Origin: Capsulimonas corticalis
GTDB taxonomy: Bacteria; Armatimonadota; Armatimonadia; Armatimonadales; Capsulimonadaceae
Direction: 5' to 3'
NCBI RefSeq assembly: GCF_003574315.2
Contig: NZ_AP025739.1
Coordinates: forward strand, 4,402,001-4,466,000
Length of the DNA: 64,000 nucleotides
The translations under genes and the position numbers were made by a program. The stretch's first letter is position 1. Every line of letters begins with the position of its first letter. Below are positions 59,934-64,000 of the stretch, piece by piece. The notes beneath the pieces are model-generated. The model made no database searches, was not told the DNA's origin, and saw only the letters and a program-made list of their open reading frames with translations.

Positions 59934-60082
59934 CAAACCCACCCCCGGCCTTCGGCCGACCCCTCCCGCCGCCGGGAAGGGTGAATAAGATTGCCTCTTA
60001 CGGTGGGCGCTTACGATAACACACTCTGAAATAACCCTTCCCGGCGGCGGGAGGGGTCGGCCGAAGGCCGGGGGTGGGTTTG
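59934..60082. repeat. Perfect palindrome between sbcD and sbcC (149 bp)
   Basis: 49-bp perfectly matched arms (59934-59982 and 60034-60082) with a 51-nt centre. The arm starts CAAACCCACCCCCGGCC, the same core as the small hairpin at 1867. No frame runs through it. It separates two genes usually adjacent or overlapping. Confidence 0.88.
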
Positions 60083-60093
60083 CTTTGGTTAGG

Positions 60094-60099
60094 TATAAT
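60094..60099 (+). promoter_or_regulatory. -10 box of sbcC
   Basis: TATAAT 11 nt before ATG 60111 with no Shine-Dalgarno, so the mRNA leader should be only a few bases. It gives sbcC its own promoter beyond the palindrome. Confidence 0.5.
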
Positions 60100-60110
60100 A
60101 TTCAGAACTC

Positions 60111-62689
60111 ATGATTCCAGTCCGCCTAGAACTCAAGAACTTCATGTCCTACGGCGAGGACGCGCCCGTGCTCGACCTTACCGGGATGCATACGCTGTGT
60201 CTCTCCGGCGAGAACGGCAACGGCAAGAGCGCGCTGCTGGACGCCATCACGTGGTCGCTGTGGGGCGAAAGCCGCGCGGGGAAAAACAAGCACGACGAGC
60301 TCGTTCGCATTGGCGCGGATGAGATGAGCGTGCAGTTTACGTTCGATCTGGACGGTCAGCGCTTTCGCGTGCTGCGCAAGCGGTCCAAGCGCGCGAGTGG
60401 GAACGTTTGGGAATTGCAGCAGGAGCAGGCGGAAGGCGCGTGGCGGTCGCTGACGGGGAACAACTCGGGCGAAACGGAGCGGGCGATCCAGAAGCTTCTG
60501 CGCATGTCGTACGATACGTTTATCAACTCGGCGTATCTGCGGCAGGGACAGGCGGATCGGTTTGTTCAGCAGTCGCCGGGCAAGCGCAAGGAGATTTTGG
60601 CCGACATCCTCGATCTGTCTCGCTACGATCAGCTCGAAGCCAAGGCGCGGGAAAAAGCGCGCGAGGCGATGACGGAAGTCGTGGACGCCGAGCGGGATAT
60701 CAACGGCATGAGCGCGGAGCTGGCGAGCGAGGCGCAGTATCGCGAATCGCTGGCGGCATTGCAGGCGCGTTACGCCGAGCTGGAAGCCAAGCAGGAAGTC
60801 CTCAAAAAAGAGTGGGACGATCTGCGGGACCGGCGCGGGCAATTGGAAAGTCAGCGTGAATTCGCGGAGCGGGTGAAGGCGCAGATCGCGACGCTGGACG
60901 CCGAAATCGTGGAGCTGACCAATGAGCTGACGGAGCAGAACCGCGAGGCCGACCGCTGGAAGGCGATCCTGGTCCGTAAGGATGAGATCGAACGGGACCA
61001 CGCGCTGCTTGTCCGGACCCGCGAGGATTTGGGAACGCTGGAAGAAAACGTCGCCAAGCTGCATCGTGGGCGTCAGATGCTCGCGGACGCCGAGAAAGAG
61101 TGGCTGACGGCGCAGAACGAGATGCACCGGAAGCTGGAGCGCGCGACGATCGATTACCAGCAGGCGCTCGGACGGATTGCGGTCCTGCCCGACTTGCAGC
61201 GTGAACACGCCGTCGCGAAGACGGCGGTTGCGGGCGCGGAGTCGATGGAGGCCGAGCGCCAAACGGCGCAGGCGCGCCTGACCGTTGTGCGCGAGAACCT
61301 CTCACAGCTTCAGCAGGACAATGCGGCCGTCGGCGAACAGATCAAGCAGTGGGAGAGCCGCCTGGCGGCGATTGCCGACCAGCAGGGCGTATGCTCGGTT
61401 TGTAATTCGCCGCTGCCGCCGGAGAAGATCGCCGAAACGCAGCGGGAGTACCAGGACAGCCTCGCGGCGTCCAACGCGCAGCGCAAGACGATCTGGGCGC
61501 AGGCGAAGCAGACCAAGGAAGAACTCGCGGCCCTGGAGCGTCAGGTCACGGCTTTGGACCAGTCGCTCACGGCGCTGACGGCGGACCGGGTGCGCCTCGG
61601 ACAGCTCGAACAGCGCCTCTTGGAATTAGAGGAAGTGCAGCGCGAGCTGCCGCAATTGGAAGCGCGCGCGACCGAGACTAAGGCTCTGTTCGACGCCAAG
61701 GCGTACGCGCCCGAGATCCTGGCGACGGTCACGCGTTATCGCGACGCGATTGCGAAGCTGGGCGATGTCGAGGCGGCGCATGCGGCGGCGCGCGAAACGG
61801 CGGCGCGGCTGGCGCCGGTCGATCGTCAGCACCTGGAGCTGGCGCACGCGGCCGAAGCGCTCGCCGCCGCCGAAAGCCGCTTGCAGCGCGCCGATCGATC
61901 GCTGCGCCAGCGGCGCGATGCGCGCGATGAGGCGATGATCCAGCAGAAGCAGATCGCCGACGTCAGCTCCGAGCTTGCCGCGCTGGACGCCCGCGCGAAT
62001 GAGATCAAGGTGATGGAGAACGAGCGGCGCCAGAGCGCGAGCGCGACATCCCATGAGATCGGCCGCTATCAGCAGCTCGTGATGCGCTGCGAGGACCTGA
62101 AGGCGCAGAAGGTTGTGAAAGAAGCGGCGCTGCTCGCGGCCAAGAAAGAGCAGGAGATCCACGACCAGCTTGCCAAGGCCTTCGGCAAAAAGGGCGTGCA
62201 GGCGCTGATTATCGAGAACGCCATTCCGGAGATCCAGGAAGAAGCCAATCGATTGCTGGAGCGGCTGACCGATGGCGATATGACGATTTACTTTGAGACG
62301 CTGCGCGAGGCGAAGTCCAAGAAGGACACGCCGATCGAGACGCTGGATATCAAGGTCAGCGACAGTCTCGGCACGCGGCCGCTGGAGATGTATTCGGGAG
62401 GAGAGGGGTTCCGGGCGGCGTTCGCCCTGCGGATCGCGCTGTCCAAGCTGCTGGCGCGGCGCGCCGGCGCCAAGCTGCAAACACTGATCATCGACGAAGG
62501 GTTCGGCACACAGGACGGCAAGGGGCGCGAGCGTCTTGTGGACGCCCTGAACGCGATCAAAGAAGACTTCGAGAAGATCATCGTGATCACGCACATCGAT
62601 GAACTGAAAGACGCCTTCGCCTCGCGCGTCGAGATCGTGAAGACGCCGATGGGGTCGCAGATCACGATCATGGAGGGGGCTTCGGGCTG

Positions 62690-62690
<1 letters not shown>
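60111..62690 (+). CDS. sbcC: SbcC-like SMC-family ATPase (Rad50-like)
   Basis: 859 residues. Walker A GENGNGKS (33-40), long coiled coils (about 180-700), zinc hook CSVC (Cys428, Cys431) at the apex, signature MYSGGEGFRAAFALRIALSK and Walker B LIIDEGFGTQD near the end. With SbcD it forms the ATP-controlled nuclease that processes DNA ends and hairpins. The stop TGA overlaps the next start by 1 bp. Confidence 0.93.

Positions 62691-64000
<1,310 letters not shown>

Overview
The window is about 64 kb of a high-GC, Gram-negative bacterial chromosome with ordinary gene density. WaaA and KdsB (Kdo/LPS synthesis) imply an outer membrane. A DUF1559-type pilin (GFTLIELL plus a C-terminal H-x9-DG-like motif), long fibronectin-III secreted proteins, PPK2, SbcCD and a B12 salvage cluster fit Armatimonadota, for example a Capsulimonas-like organism. 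This assignment is inferred from gene content only. There are no rRNA genes, CRISPR arrays, prophages or insertion sequences.

Layout. 1-6.6 kb: end of a PilB/GspE ATPase, small unknown genes, a VOC dioxygenase, tRNA-Val, a variant Nramp transporter, a CheY-like regulator and purM. 6.6-16.4 kb: a GH-A glycosidase, polA, an M42 peptidase, a thioredoxin-like protein, a GlcD-like oxidase, a DUF488 protein and a PAS/GAF/SpoIIE phosphatase. 16.7-26.1 kb: a divergent locus of mostly uncharacterised families. A vWA protein and an ARPP-2-like protein lie on the minus strand. On the plus strand are a PflX-like radical SAM protein, a Ycf46-like AAA+ ATPase, a Ycf35/DUF1257 protein, a TPR protein, a DUF2997 protein, a zinc-ribbon membrane protein with an apparently dead S26 peptidase domain, and a PilT-like ATPase. 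This is the best candidate for an undescribed system. 26.2-28.8 kb: lexA with its own SOS-like box, a SRPBCC protein, a SpoIID lipoprotein and tRNA-Pro. 28.9-33.3 kb: cobalamin salvage (two BtuF-like proteins, CobT, CobS, CobU). 33.3-39.3 kb: a DUF1559 pilin and a lower-GC two-gene unit with a secreted caspase-like protein and a 1049-residue FN3/DNRLRE/PepSY protein. 39.6-45.4 kb: HI0933 flavoprotein, CNNM/CorC protein, trpS, M50 protease and lysA. 46-50.8 kb: a GAF/HisKA_2 kinase with an ANTAR regulator, and a divergent pair containing an acyl-ACP-reductase-like protein. 50.8-57.5 kb: rtcB, CIRCE-groES-groEL, an orphan Imm5-like protein, ppk2 and waaA. 57.8-64 kb: kdsB, sbcD, sbcC, a membrane protein and the start of obgE.

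Regulatory texture. Several genes have a TATAAT-type -10 box 5-7 nt before the start codon with no Shine-Dalgarno, which implies leaderless mRNAs (purM, polA, the 785-273 gene). Four large palindromic intergenic elements of about 142-179 bp are present. Two are copies of one family, and a third with perfect 49-bp arms lies between sbcD and sbcC. Long antisense reading frames, for example opposite groEL, are high-GC shadows and are not annotated.
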